Shown: in pieces, positions 24,701-35,104 of the stretch
Numbering within the stretch: the stretch's first letter is position 1
How the letters are laid out: each line of letters begins with the position of its first letter
NCBI RefSeq assembly: GCF_900005765.1
Contig: NW_021628686.1
Coordinates: 1-45,814 of the forward strand
DNA: 45,814 nucleotides
Reading direction: 5' to 3'
Source of the DNA: Plasmodium relictum
Lineage: Eukaryota; Apicomplexa; Aconoidasida; Haemosporida; Plasmodiidae
The notes under the pieces: generated by a model
What the model saw: the letters and a program-made list of their open reading frames with translations, nothing else
What the model was told of the DNA's origin: nothing
Database searches by the model: none
Translations under genes and position numbers: made by a program

Positions 24701-26938
24701 GAGGGTAAAAATATTATTGTCGAATCTCATAGTATTATAGAGCAAATAAAATCTAGATTTAAGTTAAAAAAATATATTAGTGGATTAAAAATTAAGGCAA
24801 ATAATACTTTAAACATATTAAAAGGCATAATTGAGAAATCTCAAAAAATTAAAGAGCTAAATATTACTTATGAAGAAGATAATGAAATTCTTAAAAAAAA
24901 TGAAAGATACAAAAAATTGATAGATTCCATAAATTCATACCAACATCAATTGAGTACAATAGAAAATGAATTACAATTAGACATAAATGAAATTGATTCT
25001 AATGAGTTTAAAAATTCTCTAGATGAACTAGAAGAGAATATTAATAACTCAAAAGAAAATGAAAATACAAGTAGAATACTTGAAGAAGTAAAAAATGATA
25101 TCAGTAAAATTATGAATAAAATAAACAATAAATATAGAAACGCTTTAAAAAAAAAATCTTCGGTTGATGAATTATTGGAATTAGGAAAAAATGATAGATT
25201 TTTATTATTAGATTTAATTTTTACTAATATTGACTTTGAAATATCAAAAGATAAATCATTAATTCAAAAAAAAAAGAAATACATTGAATCAACTACAGAA
25301 TACATAAAGAATAATGTTGTTTCTATGAATAATAATATTAACACTTTAAATAAATATCATATCGGAAATCCTTTGATTAATCATAAAAAAATACATATTG
25401 AAAATGCTGTTAAATATTCAAATGATTCTAAAATACAAGAGCAAGAAGCTATACAAGTCATCAATAATATACGAGATACACTTCCGACATTAAATGAAAG
25501 AGAATATACAGTTAATGTTAATGAATCTTTTCAGACATTAACAGATCTTTATAAAAAATTGCAAAAAAAAAAAAAGGACATAAGTGAAATTTATAAAAGT
25601 ATGAATTATAATAAACTTGAAGAGATGGAAGAACATTCTAAAAAATACTTTGATATAGCAAAATTTTTTGAAGGATTGTCAAATTCTCAAGAAAATAAAT
25701 TAATAAATAACAAAGAGATGTTAAAAGAAGTTAGAGATTATATAAAAGAAAAAGAGCAAGAGTTACAAAACATTACATCTACATATACAAAGGAATCTTC
25801 AGAAAAAATAAGTGAAATATTCAAAAATATTTCATTGAAATTACCTAAAATAAAAGAATTAGAAGATGTCAGTAGTAATGAAAATAAAAAAATGATAAAA
25901 TATCTAGAGCATATCTCTAATTTAATAGAAGGAGTGCAAAAATTATTGAATGATACAGAATATTACCAATATGAGGATAATGATTTATCTGAGGAAGAAA
26001 ATAAAAAAATTACAGATGAATCAGATGCCTACATTAAAAGAATTAGTGAAAAAGCAAATGAATCAAAATTAATTTTTCAGAACATAAAGAATAACATAGA
26101 AACAAATAAAAAAATTTTATTAGACTTTAACAGGTCACTTCTTGCTGTTAATGGCAATATTCAGAATGTAAATAAAATAAAAGAGAATTTTGAAAAAATA
26201 TTACCTTCAAACGAAAAAGAAAACAATATTAAAAAATATTTAAATGAGATTCAAGGAATAATTAATGAAAATGAAGGATATGGTAAAATTAAAGAAGAAA
26301 TAGAAAAAATAAATAAAAAAATTGAAAAAAGAGAAAAAAGAATTAATAATTATATGGATCCTAACGAAATAAATAATGAAATTAATGATATTGAAAAGGA
26401 TTATAATTATTTAGAAAAAGAGCAAACAAATATTAAACATATGTTAAAAATTATAAATACAATAAAAGAAAAAATGGATATAGAATTTAGTAACATCTTA
26501 AAAGATGATAATATAGTAGAGAATAAAAATGATGAGAAATATATTCAAGAAGAAGAAAAAATATATAAAGAATTAATATATAAAAGCTATAAAATAAAAG
26601 ACTTAATAGAACAACTGAAAAACCAAAAAATTATGTTAATAAATAGAAAGGATATTAAAAATTTTCAATATGTTAAGAAGAATCATGAATCCAATAAACA
26701 AAAGAACTTTAATACTAATAAAGTTAAATTCGCAGGAGGTGCATTTTGTATCTTATTAGTTTGTTCTGGTGCATTATACTTTGTTTTTTATAAAAAAAAG
26801 AATACAAAGGATAATGAAAATGGTGAAAGTGATGAAAATGATGAAACATATATAGATTATGAATGTGACAATGATATGATTAGTTTTCATAAAGGTAATG
26901 ACGTTATTGCTAAAACTTTTCCTGAAGAGCAATTTTAA
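18757..26938 (+). CDS. Reticulocyte-binding-like (RBL/RH) invasion protein, two exons
   Basis: Exon 1 (18757-18811) encodes MEKKNLREICLVISLIFFG, a signal peptide. A 139-bp GT-AG intron (18812-18950) splits a Gly codon. Exon 2 (18951-26938) completes a model of 2680 residues. This short signal exon plus one huge exon is the standard RBL gene plan. The body is almost entirely Lys/Glu/Asn/Ile-rich helix and coiled coil. Sparse cysteines near residues 289 and 402 fall in the N-terminal part, where this family binds erythrocytes. Residues about 2612-2632 form a single transmembrane segment (AGGAFCILLVCSGALYFVFY). The tail is short and acidic, ending FPEEQF. Members of the family sit in merozoite rhoptries and select the red cell to invade. 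The frame is intact, so it is probably functional. Which paralogue it is, and its receptor, cannot be told from sequence alone. Confidence 0.9.
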
Positions 26939-28334
26939 AATAAAAAATACAAATAAATATGTAAATATATACATATATTATATTACTTTGTTTTTTATGT
27001 TTATATTTTATTCTTTTTAAATAAAAACAAATTAGTATATAATATTCCAAATATATTTGTTATGTATTTTATATTTAATTTGCTTTTCTAAATTTATATT
27101 ATTAATGTATACATTTATTTTATCTATGAATTTTTTGTATCAAAAAACAAATTTCTTGTTACATTTTTCTCTTTATTAAAATAAAATATAATTTAAGAAA
27201 TATTTATATTTATTTCATTTTTTATTGTTGTATTTAAGAGTCTTTTTTAAGTATATTTTTTCTTTTTGTTTATGAATATTTTTAGAAAAGTCATTCAAGA
27301 CTTCAAAAAATAAAAAAAATATAATTTTACAACTATAAAAAAAAATTAATTTTATTTAAAAAAATAAAATATACATGTAAAATAGCGAGTTCTTGATAAT
27401 TATTACTTTTTTTCATTTAAAAAAAATTTTATAAAATATAAGGAAAACTGTGTTTCAGTTATTCTTCAGATATCATTTTTCTTTTTTGGTTATACTTTTT
27501 ATATTTATTTGGCTAACATAATAATTAAATAATAAAAATGAAACTATATATATTGTATATTTATTTTTTTTCACTTGCACTTCTTTTATAAATTCATTTA
27601 ATTCTCTAAATTATAACCATAAATTAATGAAAAATTTCATTTATATAATAAAAATTTTCTCATCATTATACATAAAATCTTAAATATATACAAAGGAAGA
27701 TGTCGACACATTCGATTGACAAAAAAATATTTGACTAAAATAATTTTATTTGATTATATTTATTTTTTAATGAATTAAGATTCATAATTACCGAATTCCA
27801 AAAAAATATCTTTAATTCATCTCATTAATTTACAATAAATATATATATATATATTAATGAAAAATATATTTTCTTTAATAAGAATATTATTTTTATAAAG
27901 ATAATTTTAAAAAAAATTTAGAAAATATAAAAAAAATTCCATAGTATATCTAGATAAATTTTATTTTATTATGTATTCGACTTTTTAATTTTGTGTTTAT
28001 TTCTATAACAAATATTTATAATTATTTTTTAAGTATTTAATTACTAGTAAAATGCAAAAAAAAAAAAAAAAAATAAAGATTTTTTCTAAGAATTAAAAAT
28101 CTTCTATGAATTTACAGAAAAATACTAAAGATATGAAAAGGATTGATAATTTTTTTTTAGCGTTAGTAAAAATATTAAGCATTATTATTAGAGTAAAAAA
28201 GGAATGAAAATATAAAACTTTGTAATTTAAATCAGTATTTGCATGCAACTTTTTGATTCTTTAAAGTGGTTGTAAATGCTGATATGAATTTTATAACATG
28301 TATTTTTAAATATATATTATATTATTTTAACCAA
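26939..28334. other. Intergenic, downstream of the RBL gene
   Basis: 3' flank and AT-rich spacer with many short A/T tracts. No repeat module and no clear open frame. Confidence 0.5.
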
Positions 28335-28620
28335 AATGAACACAATATAGTAAAAGAAGACATAACAAAAATAAAAGAAATTCCGTAATTTTTTAATTTT
28401 AAATAGTACAAGATATTAACTAGTATAAGGTACGATTATGAACAATTACATATGAGAAAAACTAAAAAATATATTATTTTGGAAAAAAAAGTTAAGTTCC
28501 TAGAACAATTTTTTGTAGAAAAATGATAAATAATGCCAACAATAAAAGAATCTTTTGGATTAAAAAAATTTTTAAACTTCAATATAAGAAAAAATTTATT
28601 ACAAAATTTTTTTTTGTAGA
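28335..28620 (+). pseudogene. Possible coding remnant with in-frame stops
   Basis: One frame from 28335 reads protein-like segments separated only by stop codons: NEHNIVKEDITKIKEIP, then a 36-codon open piece containing LTSIRYDYEQLHMRKTKK and LEKKVKFLEQFFVEK, then IMPTIKESFGLKKFLNFN. Staying in one frame through several stops is the argument for a decayed gene. The segments are short enough that chance remains a real alternative. Confidence 0.3.
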
Positions 28621-29043
28621 TAATTATTTACATGAGTTTTTATAATATTTAATATTTTATATTGATAAATTTTAAAAATATATCACATAATATTTTTTAT
28701 TCTCATTATTTAAAATTATTAAGATAAGATATAGTATTGAATAGAAATCTTTTTAAAGTATTTAGATAAAAAATATTTAACATAGTAAAGAATATTCCTT
28801 TTTTATTAGTTTTAATAATCAAAAATATATATATGAGCATAATTAAATGGGAATTTTATAAAATAAGATAAAAAATAAAAATTTAATTTTCTTTTATTTA
28901 AAGTTGTAGTTTATGTGTTTTTATTAACATATTAAAAAAAAAATACTTTTTGCATATATTTATTATTGTGTGTTTAGAATAAAAATTATTATAAAAAAAA
29001 AAGGAATAGAAGTATTATATTCATTCTATTAATATTAATTAAA
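28621..29043. other. Presumed promoter and 5' leader of the 29044 gene
   Basis: AT-rich DNA with A tracts near 28934-28944 and 28993-29003, directly before the start at 29044. Confidence 0.3.
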
Positions 29044-30695
29044 ATGAAAAACTCCAAAATATTTTATTTTCTTAGAATCTTACTATTTATCAAATTGATA
29101 TCATCAAATATTGGGGAAAGTGCGGAGGGTAAGAAACATCTTAAAATAAAATTAAAAAAAAAGAAGCTATTTTTTATTATTAAATTATATTTTTTTAAAC
29201 ATTTCCATTGATACTATAAAAGAAATTATTTATTCTTATATGCATAATCATTCGTTTTTAAAATAAGCATTATGAAGTTTATTACTTTTTAATTATACAT
29301 TACTTTTTTCCATAAAAGGAAAATTTATAAAATATAACCTCTTTTCAATTCTTATTAGGAGGTTCATTGGAAATCAAGCAACCATTTAAAACAAGAACTC
29401 GTGAAATTGTTTGTGCTCATGCTAAATTTAGTATTGAAAAATGTGCACTGAATTATTTTTATGGTCAATTAAAAGATCCTTTAGAAAATTTTTTCCTTTT
29501 TATTGATGAAGCTACAAAATATGTCCTAAAAGAATATGAAGAGTGTGAAAAAAGGGAAAAAATAGAAACGATGGAAAATAAATCTTTATTAAGAAATTAT
29601 GTGGAAAATTATTTATTGTTGAATAAAGAAGAATATACGAAGGAAGAGGTAGAATTTATATTCATGAATATCCTTTGCGAATTAAATAAGAAAGCTATGA
29701 AAAAAGAATCTGGTAGTAGTTTGAAAGAAAGATATATGAAAAACATCTTATTGGAAATGCATTATAACAGAATGCTATATAATGGTTTTTGGAAAAAAAT
29801 AATGGATGAAACAAAAAAAGAATTAATGGATAAAATTATCCTTGGTAATTTTACTCCTAAAGAAAAAGAATTTTTGTTAGTGAAAATTTATAAAACTATG
29901 TTGAATAAATACATTATAATGAGATTAAACACTTTAAGATCTTTTAACAAGCTTATAGAGGAACGAGCACGTTTATATAAATTTAAGATTGTTGGAGATT
30001 ATGATATTTCAAAGATTAAAAAAGAAGAGAATATAATAAAATTTGAAATTGAACAGTATATATATAGAATTATGAACGATACAAAAAATAGAGGAATAAA
30101 AAAGGAATGTAAGGGAGAAAGGTTATATTCAAAATTAGAATCATGTAATATATTAGTACCAAAATTAACATCAGAAAAAGTATCAACATTAGAAAAAACA
30201 TCCAAATTAGAAGCAGCATCATCATTAGAAACATTATCAACATCGTATTTAGAATCAGTATTGGAAATGTTGTTACTTTATAATTCAAGTTCAGAAGCAG
30301 TATCTTTTTTAGTTTCATCATTAGAATCATTAGAACTTGTAAAAGATTCTACTAAGTTAGAATCGGAATCAGTATCAGTGATAGATAACAAAAAAAGATC
30401 AGATTATATGGAAGATTTAAGTTCAGGATTAGAAAAGTTATCATTTGAAATTTTGAATGTAGAAGCTCCACATACTTCAATTTTAGAATCAGAAAATGAT
30501 TCAAAATTAGAATCTATAGAATTTTTAGATGAAAAATCAGTTAGAACACCATTTGAATTTTTGAATGAAACAGAAAATTTAGATCTATTATCCTTTAAGA
30601 CATTATCAGAAGTTTCATCTACTCCAATTTTAAAGTCAAAAGATGATTCAAAATTAGAATCTATAGAAGTTCTAGAAAAAGAATCAGAACAATAA
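29044..30695 (+). CDS. Secreted Ser/Glu/Leu-rich protein of unknown function, two exons
   Basis: Exon 1 (29044-29128) encodes a signal peptide, MKNSKIFYFLRILLFIKLIS, plus a few residues. A 230-bp intron with a good donor (GTAAGA) and a TTATTAG acceptor spans 29129-29358. Exon 2 (29359-30695) completes 473 residues. Residues about 30-260 look like a helical globular domain with Cys47, 57, 91 and a Trp in GFWKKIMDETKKE. From about 290 to the end it is low-complexity, with KLES, SLES and LESE motifs. Two near-copies of a segment containing DSKLESIE lie about 156 bp apart (near 30475 and 30631). No transmembrane segment or canonical export motif is seen. It has the same signal-exon plus main-exon plan as its RBL neighbour. 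The family is not recognised. The antisense frames at 29999-30330 are products of its repeat composition. Confidence 0.85.
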
Positions 30696-30825
30696 TGAAA
30701 ATTGATATCAATTTTAAATTTAAAAGATGTGGAATCATAATTTACAGAAGGTCGAGAATTAAAAACAAGACAAAAACAGTTTATACATATGAAATTTGAT
30801 TATAAATAAGGAGAGACGACTTTTA

Positions 30826-31902
30826 TATGTGATTTATTAATTACCTGTTAGATGACTATGCCAAAGTATTAAACAAACAAATTAATAAAGAGTATGTATA
30901 ACTAAATATGCTAATTTTTAATTATATACTTATACATAGAAATGTTTATCCTTTTGGTTAATAAAAGATGTTATTAACCTTCTATAGTACATTAAGTTAG
31001 TTTACTAGTCGTGTATGTACAAGTTAACCATGCACTGAAGCTAGTTAAAAAAAAGAAAAATATATAAAGTTATTTTTTTTGTTTTGTTTATTTTTATTAT
31101 ATACATCTTTGTAATTAAAAAAAAAAAATTAAAATTATTTATTTTTTTTTTTTTTTTGGGAATTGTTGGATGTTTGTTTTTGTTTTTTGAATTAAATAAA
31201 GAATTAACTTTTACTCTTAAAAAAATTTAAGATATAAAACAAATAATGTTTATGTTATATTCAATGTATATTTTTGAAATAACATTGAATAAATTAGAGT
31301 TTTGACTTTTGTTAATTGTTATGAATTATATGTATGTTTTTGATTAAAAAAATAAACTGATTCTTTGTAAACAAAATCTCATTTATAACAGTTGAACATG
31401 TTGATTTATTAATTGCCAGCTTAGTGACTTTGCTAGAGTATTAAACAAGCAAATTAATAAAGAGTATGTATAAATAAATGCGTATTTTTAAATATATATA
31501 TATACTTGTTTTTTTTAATATATATATATATATAATAGTTTCTTATGATGCACAATATTTAATTTGATTTAAATTTTATTGTATCTTTTAATACACACGA
31601 TAAACTATTATAGAGGAGATTTTATTTACAAAGAATCAATTTATTTTTTTAATCAAAAACATACATATAATTCATAACAATTAACAAAGGTCAAAACTCT
31701 AATTTGTTCAATGTTATTTCAAAAATATACGTTGAATATAACATAAACTAATTCGAACAAACGTCAATCGACAACCAAAAAAAAAAAATAACTCTACATA
31801 TTTTTTTTTTAACTAGCTTCAATACGTGGCTAACTTATACTTACTCAACTAGTAAACTAACTTAATTTACTATAAAAGGTTAATAACATCTTTTATTAAC
31901 CA
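30826..31902 (+). repeat. Foldback element A-B-C-A-C'-B'
   Basis: The order is A (30826-30905), B (30953-31050), C (31150-31385), A (31387-31465), C' (about 31620-31760), B' (31808-31902). B-C and C'-B' are reverse complements with scattered differences, so they can fold back across the central A. The B hairpin arms are GGTTAATAA and TTATTAACC around AAGATG in both copies. The block starts 130 bp downstream of the stop codon of the 29044 gene. Confidence 0.85.
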
Positions 31903-31903
31903 A

Positions 31904-32554
31904 ATATATAACTTTTAATTTGAATTAAGCAATTCTATATTGCTTAACAGACATATTTTTATTCTTTACAAATGTATTCCTATTTTCAAAAAATAAGTAT
32001 ATTCTTTTAATTAAAAACACACAAAAAATTAAGTTCTAACATATAACAAAAATTAAATTATAAATTATTCAATTGTTTTTCAAAATACATAAATCGAATA
32101 CAACATAAACATTATATTTTTTTATACATTAATTTTTATATTTCAATTAAAAATTTATAATCTTTCAACTCAACAACATCAGCAACTTCCCAAAAAAAAA
32201 AAAAATAAAGTTATTTTTTTTTTTTAAATTACAAAGATGTTTAAAAATAAAAAAAAAAAAATATATTTTTTGGGAATTGTTGGTATTTTGAATTGAAGAG
32301 AGAATTAATTTTTACTTATATAAAAATTAATGTATAAAAAAATATAATGTTTATGTTGTATTCGATTTATGTATTTTGAAAAACAATTGAATAATTTATA
32401 ATTTAATTTTTGTTATATGTTAGAACTTAATTTTTTGTGTGTTTTTAATTAAAAGAATATACTTATTTTTTGAAAATAGGAATACATTTGTAAAGAATAA
32501 AAATATGTCTGTTAAGCAATATGAATTGCTTAATTCAAATTAAAAGTTATATAT
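31904..32554. repeat. Near-perfect long inverted repeat (arms about 236 bp)
   Basis: Arm 1 (31904-32140) and arm 2 (32319-32554) are both copies of module C' and its complement. Read line by line, three successive 60-nt blocks match with no difference, and the only change seen is a small indel near 31936. The arms are separated by 178 bp holding T tracts, an A tract and the TTACAAAGATGT motif. Other C copies in the window differ much more from each other. Confidence 0.9.
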
Positions 32555-32902
32555 ATATTAAATATTACTATATATAGTAAAAATAAGTATATATAAACTA
32601 AAAATCATCATATTATATCTAAAAAAGTCATTGAGCAGACAATTAATAAATAAGTACTTTGTAAGGAACTTTAGGAAAACAATTAATAAATAACATTATT
32701 ACAATAATTTTAATACCTCTAAAAACAAAAAATAAAAAAAGTAAATATTCTTATTTTTATAAAAAAAAAAAAAAAACAAATATTCATTTATAAATATCCA
32801 TAAATTAAATAAAATCTCCTATTTTAATCTAAACGATAAGAAAATAATTCACATTTTTACTTTTTATATAAAGCAAAAGAAAATTCATTTATATTAGCAT
32901 AT
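32555..32902. other. AT-rich spacer with half a module A
   Basis: Only 32628-32655 (AGTCATTGAGCAGACAATTA, then ATAAATAA) matches the right part of an inverted module A. The remainder is simple AT-rich DNA. Confidence 0.5.
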
Positions 32903-32973
32903 TGATTTATTAATTGGTTATTCAAAGACTTAGATAGAAGTAATGAATATCCAAGTTAATAAAGAGCAAGTTT
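32903..32973 (+). repeat. Module A variant (A2 type)
   Basis: It keeps the outer parts GATTTATTAATTGG and AAGTTAATAAAGAGCA, but its inner left arm GTTATTC faces GAATATCC. The mirrored copy at 45064-45141 has GGATATTC/GAATATCC, a perfect pair unrelated in sequence to the standard inner stem. Confidence 0.7.
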
Positions 32974-33240
32974 TAGGGCTCCTTTATAATTTTGTATTAT
33001 AAATTCTATGTATAATACAAAATTAATTAAATCACTTTAAGAAAATAAAAACCTATAAAAGTTAAAATAAAATAAAAGCAATCCACTTGCTATCTTTTTC
33101 TTTTCAATTTCTCTCCAAAAAAAAATAATAATTTTTTTTTTTTTTTTAAAATAAAAAGAAACATGCAAAAAAAATTTTTTAAAAAAGAAAAGAGACATAA
33201 TGTAATCATAACCAAGATGTGTCTTAAAAAAAAAGATAAT

Positions 33241-33301
33241 TAGGAACACCAAGTTGGTCAAGGTTCTAGTATCTTGACTTTGTGCATGCAATGCACTCCT
33301 A
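33241..33301. ncRNA. GC-richer island with cloverleaf-like hairpins, candidate structured RNA
   Basis: Of bases 33241-33300, 26 are G or C (43%), far above the flanks. TAGGA (33241-33245) can pair with TCCTA (33297-33301), enclosing GTCAAG/CTTGAC (33257-33262 with 33273-33278, 10-nt loop) and GTGCAT/ATGCAC (33282-33287 with 33291-33296, 3-nt loop). GTCTT (33221) and AAGAC (33305) extend the outer helix across a bulge. ACCAAGTTGGT resembles a tRNA D-arm, but there is no normal T-arm, so it is not a tRNA. GC islands in Plasmodium intergenic DNA often mark non-coding RNAs. Strand is undetermined, and an antisense open frame across it (33037-33291) is not convincing. Confidence 0.4.
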
Positions 33302-34359
33302 GAGAAGACATAATTATTTAAGCTTTTAAATACTTATTTGATATTATAAAATTAGCTATGAACATATTATATAAGTTTTATTAAGACAAACCCTAAACTG
33401 TATATTAATTATGGGCAATGGATTTTTTCATTGATCACATATATTATTAATTTTTTTTTTGTATTAGAATTATAATAGAAAATTAATAGCTGAAATGAAT
33501 TTTAATTTTTATTTAAATGAAATAGTTTACATCTATGTTTTTTATTCAAGTATTTATTCGTATATATATTTATTTTAGGTAGAATGTTGTTTATATACAA
33601 ATTACGTATTGTTGAAACTAAATAAAAAGAAAAAGAAAAAAAAAATTATAACTAGAATGTTCATCTTCAAAATTTTTACTATATTTTCTCAATAATGAAA
33701 ATTGCATTATTAAATATTTTTATAATTATTAATATTCCAAAATATTAGTTTTTGTGGATTTATTATATATTATAAGTGCTATAGAATTGCAAAAAAAAAA
33801 AAAAAAAAAAAAGCAAATTAGAAACTTTACATAATGTATCTTTTTTTAAAACTAAAGATACGAATTAAAAAAAAATTAAAACATAATAAAAATGTTTTCC
33901 TAGTAAGTTTTTTTTTTATCAGTAGTATTAATAGTTAATAAAAATAGATAAAGCTTTTTAAATGCTTAAGTCCATAAAAATTAAAGTGATCTAGATTTCC
34001 TAGATATACATATTAAGCATATACATATTTCATTTACCAATATTTTTTCTGTTTGTATAATATTTTTAACACAAAAAAGAAAAAAAAAAAGAGTTTTTTT
34101 TGTTAGAAAGAAATGAAAAAAATATATATGTATGTACATATATTAATTTTTTTTGAAAAAGATATATTTCACGGAAATAATATGAGAATTAATAAAAATG
34201 AAGAGTGAATACTTTAATTAAATGTATTGCATATATATTTGTACAAGCTTTTTATATGCTATGTAAATTAAAACTGTATATTTTAAATTAATAATCATTT
34301 GAACAATTTAAGTTTTTGACTTTTCATAAAAATATTAGTTACTTTAACAAACATAATAT
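33302..34359. other. AT-rich DNA, no gene seen
   Basis: Long A tracts (for example 33791-33812) and T tracts; no module and no protein-like frame. Confidence 0.5.
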
Positions 34360-34440
34360 AGATTTATCTACATGTTTTTATCAATTTTTTCTGTTAAATA
34401 TTTTATAAAATTTTTAACGGAACAAATGATAAAATGGATA
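34360..34440 (-). repeat. Module A, strongly diverged copy
   Basis: TTTTTATCAATTTTTTCTGT with TTAAA on the left and TTTAACGGAACAAATGATAA on the right; TTTATCA/TGATAAA and GTTAAA/TTTAAC can still pair. It is preceded by the ATCTACATG found before many inverted A copies. Confidence 0.5.
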
Positions 34441-34574
34441 ATATATTTTCAATATTAATAAAAATTATTAAGTACTTCAATTTTTTTCATAATTAATAAA
34501 TTAATTGTTTTTTTATTTTATTTACTAAAAATTCATATTTTATGAAACCTCTTTTTTCTCTTTCATATATTCAT

Positions 34575-35092
34575 GTAGTTAATGAAAAATATTAATTTTT
34601 TATAATATATAAAGTTAGTTTACCAGTCAGGAAAATACGAGTCAGCTATGCGCCAACCTAGTTAAAAAAAAAAATATATGTATATTGCTATATTTTTTTT
34701 TTTTTTAGTGGCGTATTTGATTCTGACAAGATAATTAATTTTTAATAGAAATATAAAAATTAATGTTTGAAAAAGTATAATATTTATGTTTTATTCGATT
34801 TGTATATTTTAAATATCATTGAATAACTTAGAGTTTAATTTTTCTTATTTATTATAACTTAATAATTTTTTTTTTTTTTTTTTAATTAAAATAATATACT
34901 TGTATGTCTGTTAAGTAACACATAATTGCTTAATTCAAATTAGATGTTATATATTATAAATATTACTATATATAATAAAAATAAGTATATATACACTAAA
35001 TATAAATATATTTAGTTATACATACTCTTTAGTAATTTGTTTAATACTCCAGCAAAGTCATTAAACAGCCAATTAATAAACTAACATGTAAG
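34575..35092 (+). repeat. Subtelomeric repeat, B-C-A' unit
   Basis: B at 34575-34668 (hairpin degraded to TTAATGAAAAATATTAA), C at about 34700-34905, AT spacer, and inverted A at 35010-35092. The A copy ends 12 bp from the stop codon of the minus-strand gene at 35105. On that gene's sense strand it would sit at the start of the 3' untranslated region, in the standard A orientation. Confidence 0.8.
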
Positions 35093-35104
35093 TATAATGT
35101 ATTT

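Noticed and set aside
19830-26974. About ten minus-strand open frames of 60-83 codons across the RBL gene
   Set aside because: They lie antisense to the intact 2680-residue frame and are rich in Phe, Ser, Ile and Leu, as expected from complementing Lys/Glu/Asn codons. None has its own signals.
29999-30330. Two minus-strand frames inside the 29044 gene
   Set aside because: They are complements of the KLES-type low-complexity region and have no independent support.
30826-32554. LTR retrotransposon
   Set aside because: The repeats are inverted, not direct long terminal repeats, and no reverse transcriptase, integrase or primer-binding site was seen.
33037-33291. An 84-codon minus-strand frame
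   Set aside because: It is mostly poly-Phe/Lys from homopolymer tracts; its only mixed part comes from the GC island, which is better explained by hairpins.
33241-33301. tRNA gene
   Set aside because: The D-arm-like motif is present, but the T-arm consensus, the 7-bp acceptor stem and a proper anticodon loop are absent.
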